35,102 nt of DNA from Serratia sp. DD3. Its GTDB lineage: Bacteria; Pseudomonadota; Gammaproteobacteria; Enterobacterales; Enterobacteriaceae. A program made the translations under genes and the position numbers. Positions 15,660-25,852 of this stretch are shown in pieces (positions within the stretch are counted from its first letter, which is position 1; every line of letters starts with the position of its first letter). The stretch spans positions 1 through 35,102 of the forward strand of contig NZ_AYKS02000055.1 of the NCBI RefSeq assembly GCF_000496755.2, given 5' to 3'. Under the pieces are notes generated by a model. The model saw only the letters and a list, made by a program, of their open reading frames with translations, did not search any database and was not told the origin of the DNA.

Positions 15660-17162
15660 TTATGCTTCGTTTTGCTTAAGCGAAGGCAGTTTCGAAACCA
15701 GACGCAGTGAGACCGTTAAACCTTCCAACTGATAATGCGGCCGCAGGAAGAATTTAGCGCTGTAGTAGCCAGGGTTCTCTTCAATTTCATCCACCAGAAC
15801 TTCGGCTGCGGCCAGGGGTTTGCGTGATTTGGTTTCTTGCGAGGAGTTGGCCGGATCCCCATCGACATAGTTCATTATCCAATCGTTCAACCAACGTTCC
15901 ATATCGTTTCGCTCACGGAAGGAGCCGATTTTATCGCGGACAATACACTTGAGGTAGTGCGCAAAACGGCAGCAGGCAAACAGGTATGGTAGACGAGCGG
16001 CAAGCTGTGCGTTGGCCGAGGCGTCCGCATCATAATACTCTGCTGGTTTTTGCAGTGATTGTGCGCCAATAAAGGCAGCAAAATCAGAGTTTTTACGGTG
16101 GATCAGCGGGATAAAGCCATTCTTGGCCAACTCGGCCTCACGGCGATCACTGATGGCAATCTCCGTTGGACACTTCATATCGACACCGCCATCATCGCTT
16201 GGGAAGGTATGGCATGGCAGGTTTTCTACCGCTCCACCGGACTCAACGCCACGGATTGAGGTACACCAGCCGTATTCCTTGAAGGAGCGGTTGATGTTAG
16301 TCGCCATGGCATAGGCCGCGTTGGTCCAGGTGTAATGATTGTGGGTCGTGCCGTCGGTCTCTTCTTCAAAATCGAACTCATCAATTGGATTCGTGCGGAT
16401 CCCATAAGGCAAGCGCGCCAGAAAACGTGGCATTGCCAGGCCCAGATAGCGCGCATCCTCAGATTCTCGCAGACTACGCCAAGCAGCATATTCGGTGTTT
16501 TGGAAAATTTTTGTCAGATCGCGCGGATTGGAGAGTTCTTGCCATGACTCCATTTGCATCACGCTGGGGGCAGTACCGGTGATAAATGGGCAGTGGGATG
16601 CAGCACCAATCTTGGCCATTTCACCCAGTAGTTCAACATCTTGCGGGCTGTGATCAAAATAGTAGTCCCCGACCAGGCAGCCAAAGGGTTCACCACCAAA
16701 CTGGCCATACTCTTCTTCGTAGATTTTCTTGAAGACCGGGCTTTGGTCCCAACCCACGCCCTTATGGCGTTTCAGCGTTCGTCCCAATTCCTGCTTGGAA
16801 ATGCTCATGAAGCGGATTTTCAACATTTCATCCGATTCAGTGTTGTTGACCAAATAATGCAGGCCATGCCAGGCACCTTCCAAGGTCTGGAAATCCTCGT
16901 GATGGATAATTTTGTTGATCTGCTGTGAGAGCTTCTCATCAATTTCAGCGATCAGCGCCTGGATGGTGCGATACGCATCGGCAGAAACTGTGACGGTATT
17001 TTCCAGCGCTTGATGGGCTAACGTTTTTACCGCAATTTCTACGGCTTCCTTAGCCTGCTCTGTTTTTGGCCGAAACTCTTTATTCAACAGCTCACTGAAT
17101 TCATCGCTGGAAAAAGTTTCGGTTTTCTGCAACATCTGTTGCTGCTGAGGCAAGTTGCTCAT
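15660..17162 (-). CDS. tssC: T6SS contractile sheath large subunit TssC
   Basis: A 500-residue sheath protein (VipB/ImpD family) that polymerises with TssB around the Hcp tube and contracts to fire it. Seen: family motifs LEGAWHGLHYLVNNTESDE, the SPVFKKIYEEEYGQFGGEP block, DYYFDHSPQDVELL, ESEDARYLGLAMPRFLARLPYG and the C-terminal NPGYYSAKFFLRPHYQLEGL. Length matches the family. The start lies three bases after the tssB stop with GAGG overlapping the end of tssB, so the two subunits are coupled. A 453-bp gap follows before hcp. Confidence 0.97.
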   Translation of the reverse strand: MSNLPQQQQMLQKTETFSSDEFSELLNKEFRPKTEQAKEAVEIAVKTLAHQALENTVTVSADAYRTIQALIAEIDEKLSQQINKIIHHEDFQTLEGAWHGLHYLVNNTESDEMLKIRFMSISKQELGRTLKRHKGVGWDQSPVFKKIYEEEYGQFGGEPFGCLVGDYYFDHSPQDVELLGEMAKIGAASHCPFITGTAPSVMQMESWQELSNPRDLTKIFQNTEYAAWRSLRESEDARYLGLAMPRFLARLPYGIRTNPIDEFDFEEETDGTTHNHYTWTNAAYAMATNINRSFKEYGWCTSIRGVESGGAVENLPCHTFPSDDGGVDMKCPTEIAISDRREAELAKNGFIPLIHRKNSDFAAFIGAQSLQKPAEYYDADASANAQLAARLPYLFACCRFAHYLKCIVRDKIGSFRERNDMERWLNDWIMNYVDGDPANSSQETKSRKPLAAAEVLVDEIEENPGYYSAKFFLRPHYQLEGLTVSLRLVSKLPSLKQNEA

Positions 17163-17165
17163 CGA

Positions 17166-17702
17166 TTAATCCTCACGTTCGTTGTTGTCATCTTTTGCGG
17201 CAGGGTTTGGAGCTTTGCTCAGGGAATCCAGCAGGGCAGGATTTTGCAAGATCTGGGAGATCAGCTGTTCTGCGCCGTTCTTGCCATCCATATAGGAAAG
17301 CAGGTTGGAAAGCTGAGTCCGTGCTTCCAGCAGGTTATCCAGGGCATCAACCTTGCGAGCAATCTCGGCGGGTGAAAAGTCATCCATGCTTTCAAACGTG
17401 AGATCTACGTTCAACTGGCCTTCACCCGTCAGGGTATTTTCTACTTGGTAGGCAACGCGCGGCTTCAAAGACTTCAAACGCTCATCAAAGTTATCAATAT
17501 CAATCTCCAAGAATTTACGTTCATCAATGCTGGGCATCGGCTCAAGCTGCTTACCGGCGAGATCTGCCATCACGCCCATGACGAAAGGCAACTGGATTTT
17601 TCGCTCGGCGCCGTAGATTTCAACATCGTACTCAATCTGTACACGTGGTGCGCGGTTACGGGCAATAAATTTCTGTCCACTACGGGATTTCGAGTTTGAC
17701 AT
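17166..17702 (-). CDS. tssB: T6SS contractile sheath small subunit TssB
   Basis: A 178-residue sheath subunit (VipA/ImpB family), partner of TssC. Seen: the typical start SGQKFIARNRAPRVQIEYDV, then LPFVMGVMADLAGK, KFLEIDIDNFDERLKSLKPRV, FESMDDFSPAEIARKV and the ARTQLSNLLSYMDGKNGAE segment just before the C-terminal tail. The ClpV contact is known to lie in TssC, not here, while TagJ (also in this cluster) binds TssB. A 129-bp gap upstream with a plausible promoter suggests that tssBC can be transcribed apart from tssA. Confidence 0.97.
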   Translation of the reverse strand: MSNSKSRSGQKFIARNRAPRVQIEYDVEIYGAERKIQLPFVMGVMADLAGKQLEPMPSIDERKFLEIDIDNFDERLKSLKPRVAYQVENTLTGEGQLNVDLTFESMDDFSPAEIARKVDALDNLLEARTQLSNLLSYMDGKNGAEQLISQILQNPALLDSLSKAPNPAAKDDNNERED

Positions 17703-17735
17703 GAGTAACTCCGTCTAATGATTATTAAAAACTTT

Positions 17736-17764
17736 CCTATACAATGGGATAGAACTGTTTTAAA
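17736..17764 (-). promoter_or_regulatory. Possible sigma-70 promoter for tssBC
   Basis: On the minus strand TTTAAA (17764-17759) and TATAGG (17741-17736) are spaced by exactly 17 bases. Each matches four of six bases of its consensus hexamer. The -10 lies 33 bases before the tssB ATG, in the 129-bp tssA-tssB gap. Predicted by eye only. Confidence 0.3.
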
Positions 17765-17831
17765 TTCTGGCCTGCATTTGCCAGGACTGGCGGCTACAGG
17801 GGCATAAAATGCTCAAAGATAAATTAGGCTG

Positions 17832-18854
17832 TCAGCTGTTTTCCTCATTTCCCGGCACACCCAAAATGGTTTCCAACTGGCTCAGACCATCGGGAGCCAA
17901 ATCGCGGACGATTTGCATAAAGTCCAGCGTGATCAGCCGTTGTACCCGTTCAATCATCAAGGGGGCCGGATGGCTGGGTTCATGCTGGTTAAAGTAGAGC
18001 TTCACTTTCTCCAACATGAGCTGAGCCTCGTCGCGAGACTGGATCTGGGCACTATGCCAACTGAATGTCGAGGCGTTGGAGGGCGCAGAGGTTATTGCTG
18101 CTATTGGCGCCTCCACCGCATCTTCCACAGGGAGTGGTGCTTCAGCCGTGGGTTGACAACTCTGGGCGAGTGTGCGGAACAGGTGTAATAGGCCATCCAT
18201 TTCTGGCAGCCCGTTGTCGCCCAGATGGCGAGAAATTTCAGCGCGGAGGTCAGTTAATGTTTGATACAGCGTGATCAGCAACTGAGATACTGGCTGTGAC
18301 GCTTGCGCGAGTTCTTCCCGCAAACGAGCGCGCCCACCAGGAAAGCCGGGAACCTCCTGTTTGCTACCCTCCAGCAGGGAACAGGCGTCGCGCAGAGAAA
18401 TTTCCCCGGATGCATTTTTCAGCAGACTGGCAGTGCGGATGCTGGATGTCAGTTGGGTTTTATCCCCTAATCCTGCCAGCACATTGATACGAAACAGGGG
18501 GTCGATTTCGCCATCAAAATCCAGTGCGGGCAGTAACGGATCCCAATAACGAACCAGTGCTTGGTGGATCAGCATCAAACCATCGGCGTAGCCAGACAGA
18601 CCACGGATTTGTGTCCAGGCCTGAGTGAGTTTGAGCATCACCCGCAGATCTTTGGTACGTGTCAGCAAGGTGGTAGCCAAACGTTCTACTTGCATCCAAT
18701 CCGGCGGTTCAGCCGCAATAATGGTGCTGCCGAACTGTTGCTCGGCTTTGCCTATTGAGGCTTTATCCATCGCCAAAAAATCGGCGTCATACTCGAGATT
18801 ATCGCCACAAGGACCATCATGACTGATTGGAGCCAAAAGGATATCGATATCCAT
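17832..18854 (-). CDS. tssA: T6SS assembly cap protein TssA
   Basis: A 340-residue ImpA_N-domain protein that primes tube and sheath polymerisation and, in some systems, caps the growing sheath. Seen: the family N-terminus DILLAPISHDGPCGDNLEYD, then EPPDWMQVERLATTLLTRTKDLRV and the GYADGLMLIHQALVRYWDPLLP stretch. A Pro/Ala-rich linker (about 230-260) leads to a C-terminal region SRDEAQLMLEKVKLYFNQHEPSHPAP and LITLDFMQIVRDLAPDG, the short-form TssA end. It starts 24 bases after the tagF stop. Confidence 0.93.
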   Translation of the reverse strand: MDIDILLAPISHDGPCGDNLEYDADFLAMDKASIGKAEQQFGSTIIAAEPPDWMQVERLATTLLTRTKDLRVMLKLTQAWTQIRGLSGYADGLMLIHQALVRYWDPLLPALDFDGEIDPLFRINVLAGLGDKTQLTSSIRTASLLKNASGEISLRDACSLLEGSKQEVPGFPGGRARLREELAQASQPVSQLLITLYQTLTDLRAEISRHLGDNGLPEMDGLLHLFRTLAQSCQPTAEAPLPVEDAVEAPIAAITSAPSNASTFSWHSAQIQSRDEAQLMLEKVKLYFNQHEPSHPAPLMIERVQRLITLDFMQIVRDLAPDGLSQLETILGVPGNEENS

Positions 18855-18878
18855 ACCGCACCTTTAAAGAAAATTTGT

Positions 18879-19607
18879 TTAATCAAACAGTTGAGGATAC
18901 TGTCCACCACGACCAGTCCTCGACCGACCATGGGGGTTAAACAGTAATGAAAACAGTTGCACGTTAAGGTTGCCACTGTGTACGTGAGTAAAGAGCGGGT
19001 GGCCGTCGGCCTGATTGGTCCACCAGTAACTGCTGTATTGCGTCGGTTCAAAACAGTCGGCAACCTGTTGCCAGGTCAGCCGGTTTTCTGGCTGCTGCGG
19101 CAAACCGATAATGGATAAAATATCTGACTGCTCTTCATTGAGGAGAATGGAGAGCGCTGGAATGGCCAGTAGTGAATGGTCAATTTGCTCCGCAGAGAAA
19201 CCATTGCGCACTCCATTTAGTAACGTATGTCCGAGTTGTTTATACCAATCAGCGGCGCCATTCAATTGCTGCTTGTGCCAGTCATTCAGACTCCACAGGC
19301 GTATCGCGCAAACGGGGTAATAACGGCCAACGCGATCACTGGCGGGCAGCAAACATCCCATTTGAACATACTGGTTGCCCAACGTAGCGGGTATGACAAA
19401 ATTCCAGACAGGTGCATGACCAAACGGGTGTTTGCCATCGTTGGGCAATTCCTGCTGCAGGTTTAACAAGCCGCTGCGAAACCAATTGGCCCAACGGTTA
19501 ATCACTGTATTGGGCAAGCGACGCTGAAGAAAATCACCCTCAGCCGGAATTTTTCCATACCAGCCAATAGACGTCGTTAGGTTTTGGTTGCTATCCATCA
19601 TCATCAC
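18879..19607 (-). CDS. tagF: T6SS negative regulator TagF
   Basis: A 242-residue TagF-family protein (DUF2094). In Pseudomonas TagF is a cytoplasmic repressor that acts after translation, binding the FHA protein independently of phosphorylation. Seen: the family start IGWYGKIPAEGDFLQRRLP, followed by WANWFRSGLLNLQQELPND, WNFVIPATLGNQYVQMGCLLPASDRVGRYYP and the C-terminal SYWWTNQADGHP. The first four codons are all ATG; GAGAGG is only two bases before the first, so the second or third Met is more likely used. It starts seven bases after tssM, and its presence with ppkA/pppA/tagH completes the post-translational control set. Confidence 0.92.
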   Translation of the reverse strand: MMMMDSNQNLTTSIGWYGKIPAEGDFLQRRLPNTVINRWANWFRSGLLNLQQELPNDGKHPFGHAPVWNFVIPATLGNQYVQMGCLLPASDRVGRYYPVCAIRLWSLNDWHKQQLNGAADWYKQLGHTLLNGVRNGFSAEQIDHSLLAIPALSILLNEEQSDILSIIGLPQQPENRLTWQQVADCFEPTQYSSYWWTNQADGHPLFTHVHSGNLNVQLFSLLFNPHGRSRTGRGGQYPQLFD

Positions 19608-19614
19608 CTCTCGG

Positions 19615-22600
19615 CTACGGGCAGGAAAATGCAGGTAGCTGGAAAGGATTTCGAATGCTGTTGGGGGTAAACTCCAACGTCACACTATGCCCATCCAGAT
19701 TAAAGGTCGCCTGACGGCCTAGATTACTGCTATCGGTAGAGGACTTTGCCCGATCAACCATACGGTTGAGTGCCCAGGGGCCGCTGGTCACCATGCTGGC
19801 AGTGGTTCCATTAGCCAGTGACAATTGCAAATGTACCTGGTTGGTATTGCGGATGCCCGGCCAACTCACCACCAACGGAACCTGTGGGCCATGACTGTAC
19901 TTGAACAACTGGCCATCAATATCCAGTATCAGGTTCAGGATATCGTTATCCATACGTACCGGACGCACGGTAACGCGATAAGAGGGTACCGCAGTGCCGT
20001 TGGCAAAGAATGCATCTCTGATACGTTGTGCCTGTTGAAATGAAGGTAGGATACCCTCTCCTCCAGGCAAGGTTTTACCATCTACACCTGGTGTAAATCG
20101 CCAGGTAGGGTGTGTGGTGTCCACTTTACCCTGTAGGTTGTCACGGAAAAAAGTGTCCATCAGGCCGGTATTGGGCGCAAACATCCGAGCCAGATCATCC
20201 GGTGTCACATCCTGCGCTGAACGCCGGTTAAGCGGGTAACGACCCGCAATAGCCTGACGACAGAAACTGCCAACTTCTACCTCAATGCGTTTTTTGACAT
20301 TTTCCATCTCTTTGCGCTGAGCATCACTACTCGCCCCGATAGCCAACGACAGCAGCATTTGTTTGAAAGGGACCGGTAAGCGTCCTGACTCTGCCTGTAA
20401 ACGTGGAATAATATCGCTGGGAGGGATCGCCATACCGCTGTTGGTGGCACCCTGAACGGCGGTCAGATAACGGTAAAGATCATCAACCTGTTTCAGTACC
20501 GCATCAAAGGGGATGGCTTTGCTACCTTCTCCCTCGCTCTGCGCTAATTCCAGCAAAGGCGCAAAATGTGCCATGACCACCTGTTCCGGTTGCGCGGACA
20601 CATCCCCATCAACATTGGCTGGGCGGGTGGTGAACAGCGTCTGCAGGGTGTGATTGGCCCCCTGATTTAACTTGTCTCCCGTTTTCCCTAGCAACGATCG
20701 CTGGTCAGCGTCACTTTTATCATCACGCAAGGTGACATATTTTCTTATATTCACCAGCAGGTTACGCATTGGAGAAGGATTGCCAGAAAGCAAGCGTGCA
20801 CTGTTGATGCGCTGACTTAACTCACTAATATTTGCCAGTCGTATATCCGCCAGCAGCTCATCCCAAACGGTAATAAAGTCCTGCATATAAAGCTGACGGA
20901 CTGTTTTTGTCAGGTCGGCACTGTTTTGTTCCGCTGCCGTTTGGGTATTCAGTACCCAGATATCTTCCTGCCGCAGTGTTTCCGCAACCTTGTTGATATT
21001 GTTATCAAATGCGCTCCAATAACCCTGTGGAGTAAAAAGCCCTGGGATGCCATCGGTTACCGGTTTACCACTCTGGCGTGAAAACGCTAGCTCCGCCTGC
21101 GGCCCAGCTAAATCCACCAAACTCACCGGTTTGATCTCGGTTTGTTTTAACAGCAAACGCTTCAGGCGGCTATAGACCCGCTGAGGCAGAGGCGAGCGCC
21201 CCAGTGCGTATTGAGCCTGTGCCACTAAAGCTTCGTCTTTGGCATAAGGTGATGACTGAATTTGACCATCCAGCAATTGGGATAAATGCCACTCCAACTG
21301 TTGCAACTGTTGCTGGGTGGTACCTTGGCGCAGATTACGTTGCTGGTTAAGCATCACCCAGGCACGCAGAAACTCTCCGTCATAGTGCTTTGGCAGATAG
21401 AGCATTTGGTAAGCTTTTAACGCTTCGTAGCTGAAATCTGCATCGCTGTGATTATCATTGCGCAGTGTATTGGCAATCTGTTGTGCTACCTGTGGCAGCA
21501 GGAGCTCTTTCAGTGCCTTCTGGTATAACGCATTGCTGGCATTGCTGATTTGAGCGCCCCGGTACAATCCCATACGGTAAGAAAAGGGCGGATCTTGCAA
21601 TGAAAAATGCTGGCTTTCAGGCAAGTTCGACAGGTTATTAAGGAATGGGATCAGCGTTAATATATCCCCTGCCTCCAGTTGGGTCAGCCCCTGCCCTTGG
21701 CTTGCCACCTGGGGCACTTTGGCCGTTATTTCTGTCAGGTACTCTTTATTATTGCCATAACTGGTGAACCAGACTCCCCCCAAGATAACCAGCATGATAC
21801 CCAGAGTTATATAACCAGCCCAGTGCAAGGCTCGGTTACGGTATTCCCACCAGCGGTTGCTACCTGCCAGGCCAGCCTCTTGAAAGACCACCTTTTCCAG
21901 CATGCCTTTCAGGAAGAAACTCTGTCCTTTGGTTGTCGGCACTGGCGCTTCCTGGCTGACACTGTTCCAGTGGGTATGCCCCTGGTTGGCTGGCTGATTG
22001 GGGGAGAGTTTTAAATAGCGATTCAATTCGCCCATCACGCGGTCAAAAGGCAATCCTTCCTGAGTCCCACTGGTGAAATAGATGCCACGGGGTGTGAAAC
22101 AGGTTTCAAAATTGGAGCGAGTGAAGACGATATCCAGATATTGGTTCAGTAAAGGGCGTAGCGCCGCAAACTCCTGTGGGAACAGATAGCACTCCGCGCG
22201 TTGTCGAGCATCGTGTTCAAACAACAAAACCTCTGGCAGGGCAGCATCCAACCGCTGTTGCAGTAGGGTATATTGCGATTCTAAAGCCTGTTTAAGGGCA
22301 AAGTCTGCCTGGCTAGCTTGCTGATAAGGGAAGGTAAATCCCCAGATTTGATCGCGCTGTGCTTTATCAAACTTGCTGAAATAGGCCATAAACCCATTCA
22401 GCAAATCGGTTTTAGTGACCATGACGTACACAGGAAAACTGATACCCAGTTGCAGATGTAGCTCGATCAACCGTTTGCGCAATGCGCCAGCCTGAATGGC
22501 CAGCGACTCGCTGTTTTCACTCAGTAAGTCTGCCACGCTGATGGTAATGATGACTCCGTTGACCGGTTGGCGAGCACGATATTTTTTTAATAGTTCAACG

Positions 22601-23253
22601 AAGCTTTTCCACTCCTCAGCGTCCTCTGCACGTTGGCTCTCCTGCGTGGTGTAACGCCCTGCGGTATCCAGCAAGATCGCCTCATTGGTAAACCACCAGT
22701 CGCAGTTACGCGTACCACCGACACCTCGGAGGGCTGATTTCCCAAAGCTATCCGCCAGTGGAAAATGCAACCCCGAGTTAATGAGTGCGGTGGTTTTCCC
22801 CGCGCCGGGAGCCCCAATAATGACATACCAAGGTAATTGATAAAGGTACTGTCGATTGAAGCGGTTCAACCAAGAAGGTTTATCTCCCTGACCAGGTTTA
22901 AAGCGGGCTTTTTTTAACAGCTGTGCCGCTTCATCAAAACGCTGCGCCAGTTGGGGATCCTGTTGAGTCTGGCTTTCGACTTCCCCTTTGGGGATTTCAT
23001 TCGCTGCCCGAAGGTTGCTCAGCAGCCTGCTGTTGAACCAGATACTGTAAATACGAGGAATGATACGGAACAGGATCCAGAGCAGATAAAGAACGCCGAT
23101 AGCGATCTGCCGATTAAGTTCTGGCTCTAAGGGCCGGTAGTCTCCGATGGCAAGCAGTGGGCCTATCACCCAGATAACAAAGGCTAACGCGGTGATACCA
23201 ATCGCACCCCATAACAGGCGGCTGGTTATAATGGAAAATAACGTACTGAGCAT
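19615..23253 (-). CDS. tssM: T6SS membrane complex protein TssM (IcmF-like)
   Basis: A 1212-residue inner-membrane protein, the largest part of the TssJLM channel. Seen: two N-terminal membrane helices (about 13-33 and 48-65), a cytoplasmic NTPase-like domain with intact Walker A GAPGAGKTT (147-155), LLDTAGR (194-200) and TKTD (280-283), a third helix (about 479-496), and a long periplasmic region that ends in the beta-rich C-terminal domain contacting TssJ. Not all TssM proteins keep the Walker A site; this one does. Its ATG overlaps the tssL stop as TAATG. Confidence 0.97.
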   Translation of the reverse strand: MLSTLFSIITSRLLWGAIGITALAFVIWVIGPLLAIGDYRPLEPELNRQIAIGVLYLLWILFRIIPRIYSIWFNSRLLSNLRAANEIPKGEVESQTQQDPQLAQRFDEAAQLLKKARFKPGQGDKPSWLNRFNRQYLYQLPWYVIIGAPGAGKTTALINSGLHFPLADSFGKSALRGVGGTRNCDWWFTNEAILLDTAGRYTTQESQRAEDAEEWKSFVELLKKYRARQPVNGVIITISVADLLSENSESLAIQAGALRKRLIELHLQLGISFPVYVMVTKTDLLNGFMAYFSKFDKAQRDQIWGFTFPYQQASQADFALKQALESQYTLLQQRLDAALPEVLLFEHDARQRAECYLFPQEFAALRPLLNQYLDIVFTRSNFETCFTPRGIYFTSGTQEGLPFDRVMGELNRYLKLSPNQPANQGHTHWNSVSQEAPVPTTKGQSFFLKGMLEKVVFQEAGLAGSNRWWEYRNRALHWAGYITLGIMLVILGGVWFTSYGNNKEYLTEITAKVPQVASQGQGLTQLEAGDILTLIPFLNNLSNLPESQHFSLQDPPFSYRMGLYRGAQISNASNALYQKALKELLLPQVAQQIANTLRNDNHSDADFSYEALKAYQMLYLPKHYDGEFLRAWVMLNQQRNLRQGTTQQQLQQLEWHLSQLLDGQIQSSPYAKDEALVAQAQYALGRSPLPQRVYSRLKRLLLKQTEIKPVSLVDLAGPQAELAFSRQSGKPVTDGIPGLFTPQGYWSAFDNNINKVAETLRQEDIWVLNTQTAAEQNSADLTKTVRQLYMQDFITVWDELLADIRLANISELSQRINSARLLSGNPSPMRNLLVNIRKYVTLRDDKSDADQRSLLGKTGDKLNQGANHTLQTLFTTRPANVDGDVSAQPEQVVMAHFAPLLELAQSEGEGSKAIPFDAVLKQVDDLYRYLTAVQGATNSGMAIPPSDIIPRLQAESGRLPVPFKQMLLSLAIGASSDAQRKEMENVKKRIEVEVGSFCRQAIAGRYPLNRRSAQDVTPDDLARMFAPNTGLMDTFFRDNLQGKVDTTHPTWRFTPGVDGKTLPGGEGILPSFQQAQRIRDAFFANGTAVPSYRVTVRPVRMDNDILNLILDIDGQLFKYSHGPQVPLVVSWPGIRNTNQVHLQLSLANGTTASMVTSGPWALNRMVDRAKSSTDSSNLGRQATFNLDGHSVTLEFTPNSIRNPFQLPAFSCP

Positions 23254-24464
23254 TATTGTCCGCTTCCTTGCTGCAAGGGGTTGAGTTCCGCCTTTGTGCT
23301 TCCTGGCGCAACCAACAGAGTGATTTCGACCCGGCGGTTTAATGCCCGGTTCTCTTTGCTGTTATTTGCCACAATCGGATTACTTTCACCACGGCCTTCA
23401 GTTTTAACCCGTTGTGGATCATCCAGATGCTTTTGTAGCTGTAGGGTGACAGACTCGGCGCGCGCCAACGAAAGCTCCCAGTTGGAGGCAAAACGGGCAC
23501 TGCGGATGGGAACGTTGTCACTATAGCCTGTCACCAGAATTTTGCCGCTGACCTTGTTCATTGCGCGGGCAATCCGCTCAATGATCGCAATATACTCTGG
23601 GCGCAAGGTCGTCGCCGCTGAGTCAAACAGTCCATCACCTTTGAGGATCACCACGCTCTGCTGTGCTTCATCACGCACGGTGACTAACCCCTCGGCGATC
23701 TCTTTGCGCAGAAAACTTTTCAGATCCAGCATGGGTGGTGCTGCTGGAGCCGGGTTACTGATGGCTATTTGCGGCAGATTGGTCTGATAAATGGAGGCCA
23801 GCACCGGGGACATTGCATCATCAAGACGCCAGTTAAGAACAATGAAAAACAGTGAAGCAATAAACCCCGCCATCGCCACGCAAGCCCAGAGTGGAACCCA
23901 AGGGCGCCATTTTTTTTGCAATACGGGGAGATCCAGCGCATTTTGTGAGAGCACAGGGCTATAACCGCCACGTACCGAACGTATCAGTTGCAACAGACGC
24001 TGCTTGATAGTTTCTAACTGAGAGCGCCCGTTTTCGATGACCCGATAACGCCCTTCAAAACCCAACAGCAGGCAGTAGTTGATCAGCTCCAACAGCTGAA
24101 TATGTTCACGTGGGTTTTGCGAAAGCTTGGCCAACAGCTGGAAAAACTTTTCGCCGCCCCAGGTTTCATTATGGAAAGTCACCAATAAGCCACTGCCGGA
24201 CCAAACGCTGTTACTGCCCCAGGGGGTAAGTGCCGCAGACTCATCCAGTGCGGTACACAGACAATAGCGGGCACCAATGATAACTTCATAAGTCAGCCCT
24301 TCCCTTTGCGCGCTGACCTCAAAGCGACGTATTTCATCAATCAACTGTTGGCGCAGCTGGGCCGGATCTGCGTGGGTTCCCGATTGACGGATCTGTGAAA
24401 TAGCATTTAATAAAGGGTTAGCCGAGATAAGCAACGGGTTGCCCCATTGAGTCGCTTGAGTCAT
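23253..24464 (-). CDS. tssL: T6SS membrane complex protein TssL with OmpA-like peptidoglycan-binding domain
   Basis: A 403-residue DotU-type inner-membrane protein, tail-anchored by one helix (about 190-211). Seen: cytoplasmic DotU domain with RRFEVSAQREGLTYEVI, the CLCTALDESAALTPWG motif and LLELINYCLLLGFEGRY. After the membrane helix comes a periplasmic OmpA-like domain (about 265-385) with NWELSLARAESV and the NRALNRRVEI end, both typical of peptidoglycan binding. This is the specialised TssL that anchors the complex to the cell wall by itself, so no separate TagL/TagP is needed. It starts three bases after tssK. Confidence 0.97.
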   Translation of the reverse strand: MTQATQWGNPLLISANPLLNAISQIRQSGTHADPAQLRQQLIDEIRRFEVSAQREGLTYEVIIGARYCLCTALDESAALTPWGSNSVWSGSGLLVTFHNETWGGEKFFQLLAKLSQNPREHIQLLELINYCLLLGFEGRYRVIENGRSQLETIKQRLLQLIRSVRGGYSPVLSQNALDLPVLQKKWRPWVPLWACVAMAGFIASLFFIVLNWRLDDAMSPVLASIYQTNLPQIAISNPAPAAPPMLDLKSFLRKEIAEGLVTVRDEAQQSVVILKGDGLFDSAATTLRPEYIAIIERIARAMNKVSGKILVTGYSDNVPIRSARFASNWELSLARAESVTLQLQKHLDDPQRVKTEGRGESNPIVANNSKENRALNRRVEITLLVAPGSTKAELNPLQQGSGQ

Positions 24465-24467
24465 AAA

Positions 24468-25817
24468 TCACCGTTCCGTTGGGTTGCGAATGGCCCAGAA
24501 CTCCATTTCCAATCCCGGGAAATCGCCAGCCAGATGAAGAGCGAATGCGCTGGATTTCTCCATCTCTTTCCACAGATCGCCATTTTTTTCCAATTCGAAA
24601 TAGGTGTAACCCGCATGATAGGGGATCTGACGCGGAGCAGCTGGCATGGTACGCAAGCCGATGCCGGGCAGTTGGAACTGAACCAGATCGCGGATACGTG
24701 TTACCGAGGCAATTTTCATTTGGGCCGGGAATCGGTTCAACAAAGCATCCGTTGTCACGTTGGCCTTTACCGCCAGGACGAAACCAAAATCTTGCACCAT
24801 CTTGGTGTCCTGAATGGTTGCCACGTTTAACCCATGTGAACGTTCAGTCAGCACTAGCTGAATGGCATTATCTTCCAGCACCACCGAAAGCCCCTGACGC
24901 AACATCAGCATCAACGGGTTGAAGCAGAGCGCCAGATTATTGTGGTCATATACTGGCAGTTTTGTTTCTGAGGTGCGTGCTGATGAGAAACTGCTGAGCT
25001 CGCTGGCAAACTGTAGCCACTCGGCAAATAACCGTTCTGGATGAAGATGGTTGAGCGTTCTGGCGTGGCTAACTTGTCCCAGATAGCGGTTAATCAACTG
25101 CAACAGCATGAAATCGGCGATCTCTGAACTGCCTCTTTGCCCCGACTGCAATAGCCGTTGGCTCATCTGTTGGCTACGTTGCGTCAATAGACCTTGCAGA
25201 TCATTAATAAAGGTTCTCAGTATCTGACTACCATGGCAATTAAGCATCGGCGGGATAAGGGTAGGATCGAGGCGTAAGTGACTATCGTTGTGGCGCTCTT
25301 GCACCAGGCAAACTGTCATTGCCGTCCATTCCGCGTTTAACTCACTTTCAAGCATCAGACGCAACCGTAACTGACCAAACTGCAATGCGGCACTGCCCAC
25401 TGCAACGGTATTCAAGTCGTTGACATCCGTCTCGTAGGCGATATAACGCGCCAGCGAGCCTGCTGTTTCCTGAAAAATGACCTCTTCAGCACCTGCACGA
25501 TAGATGGGTAAAGCCAGCACCACTCGCTCCCCCACTTGGTTATCGGCGATCTCCAATGCGGGCAGGATTTGCTGAGCACCAGAAAACCCGAACGGTGTAC
25601 CGTCCGGCATGATGCCGCTGGCGGCGTTGAGCGCCACTTTACCTTGGCGCAACAGCGTTTGGTCCAGTTCCAGAGTCGAAAAACCCCAGAAATAGCCACA
25701 GTGCCCCTGGCCCCAGAGTTTTACATAGTTTTCGAGATAATTTTCTGCCTGTTGGAAATGGTGGGGACGTAAAAACATTCCTTCGGTCCAGACCACCTTA
25801 TGCGCATTTTTCATCAT
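24468..25817 (-). CDS. tssK: T6SS baseplate connector TssK
   Basis: A 449-residue trimeric connector between the baseplate wedge and the TssL/TssM membrane complex. Seen: the strongly conserved start KVVWTEGMFLRPHHFQQ, WGFSTLELDQTLLRQGKVAL, the SGIMPDGTPF motif, and the C-terminal GIGLRTMPAAPRQIPYHAGY with YFELEKNGDLWKEM. Length is normal. The ATG lies 35 bases after the tssJ stop; two Met codons stand at the start (MMKNAH) and either could be used. Confidence 0.97.
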   Translation of the reverse strand: MMKNAHKVVWTEGMFLRPHHFQQAENYLENYVKLWGQGHCGYFWGFSTLELDQTLLRQGKVALNAASGIMPDGTPFGFSGAQQILPALEIADNQVGERVVLALPIYRAGAEEVIFQETAGSLARYIAYETDVNDLNTVAVGSAALQFGQLRLRLMLESELNAEWTAMTVCLVQERHNDSHLRLDPTLIPPMLNCHGSQILRTFINDLQGLLTQRSQQMSQRLLQSGQRGSSEIADFMLLQLINRYLGQVSHARTLNHLHPERLFAEWLQFASELSSFSSARTSETKLPVYDHNNLALCFNPLMLMLRQGLSVVLEDNAIQLVLTERSHGLNVATIQDTKMVQDFGFVLAVKANVTTDALLNRFPAQMKIASVTRIRDLVQFQLPGIGLRTMPAAPRQIPYHAGYTYFELEKNGDLWKEMEKSSAFALHLAGDFPGLEMEFWAIRNPTER

Positions 25818-25852
25818 CGTCCCTCATTGTCATTGTGTTTCAGTAAAACGGA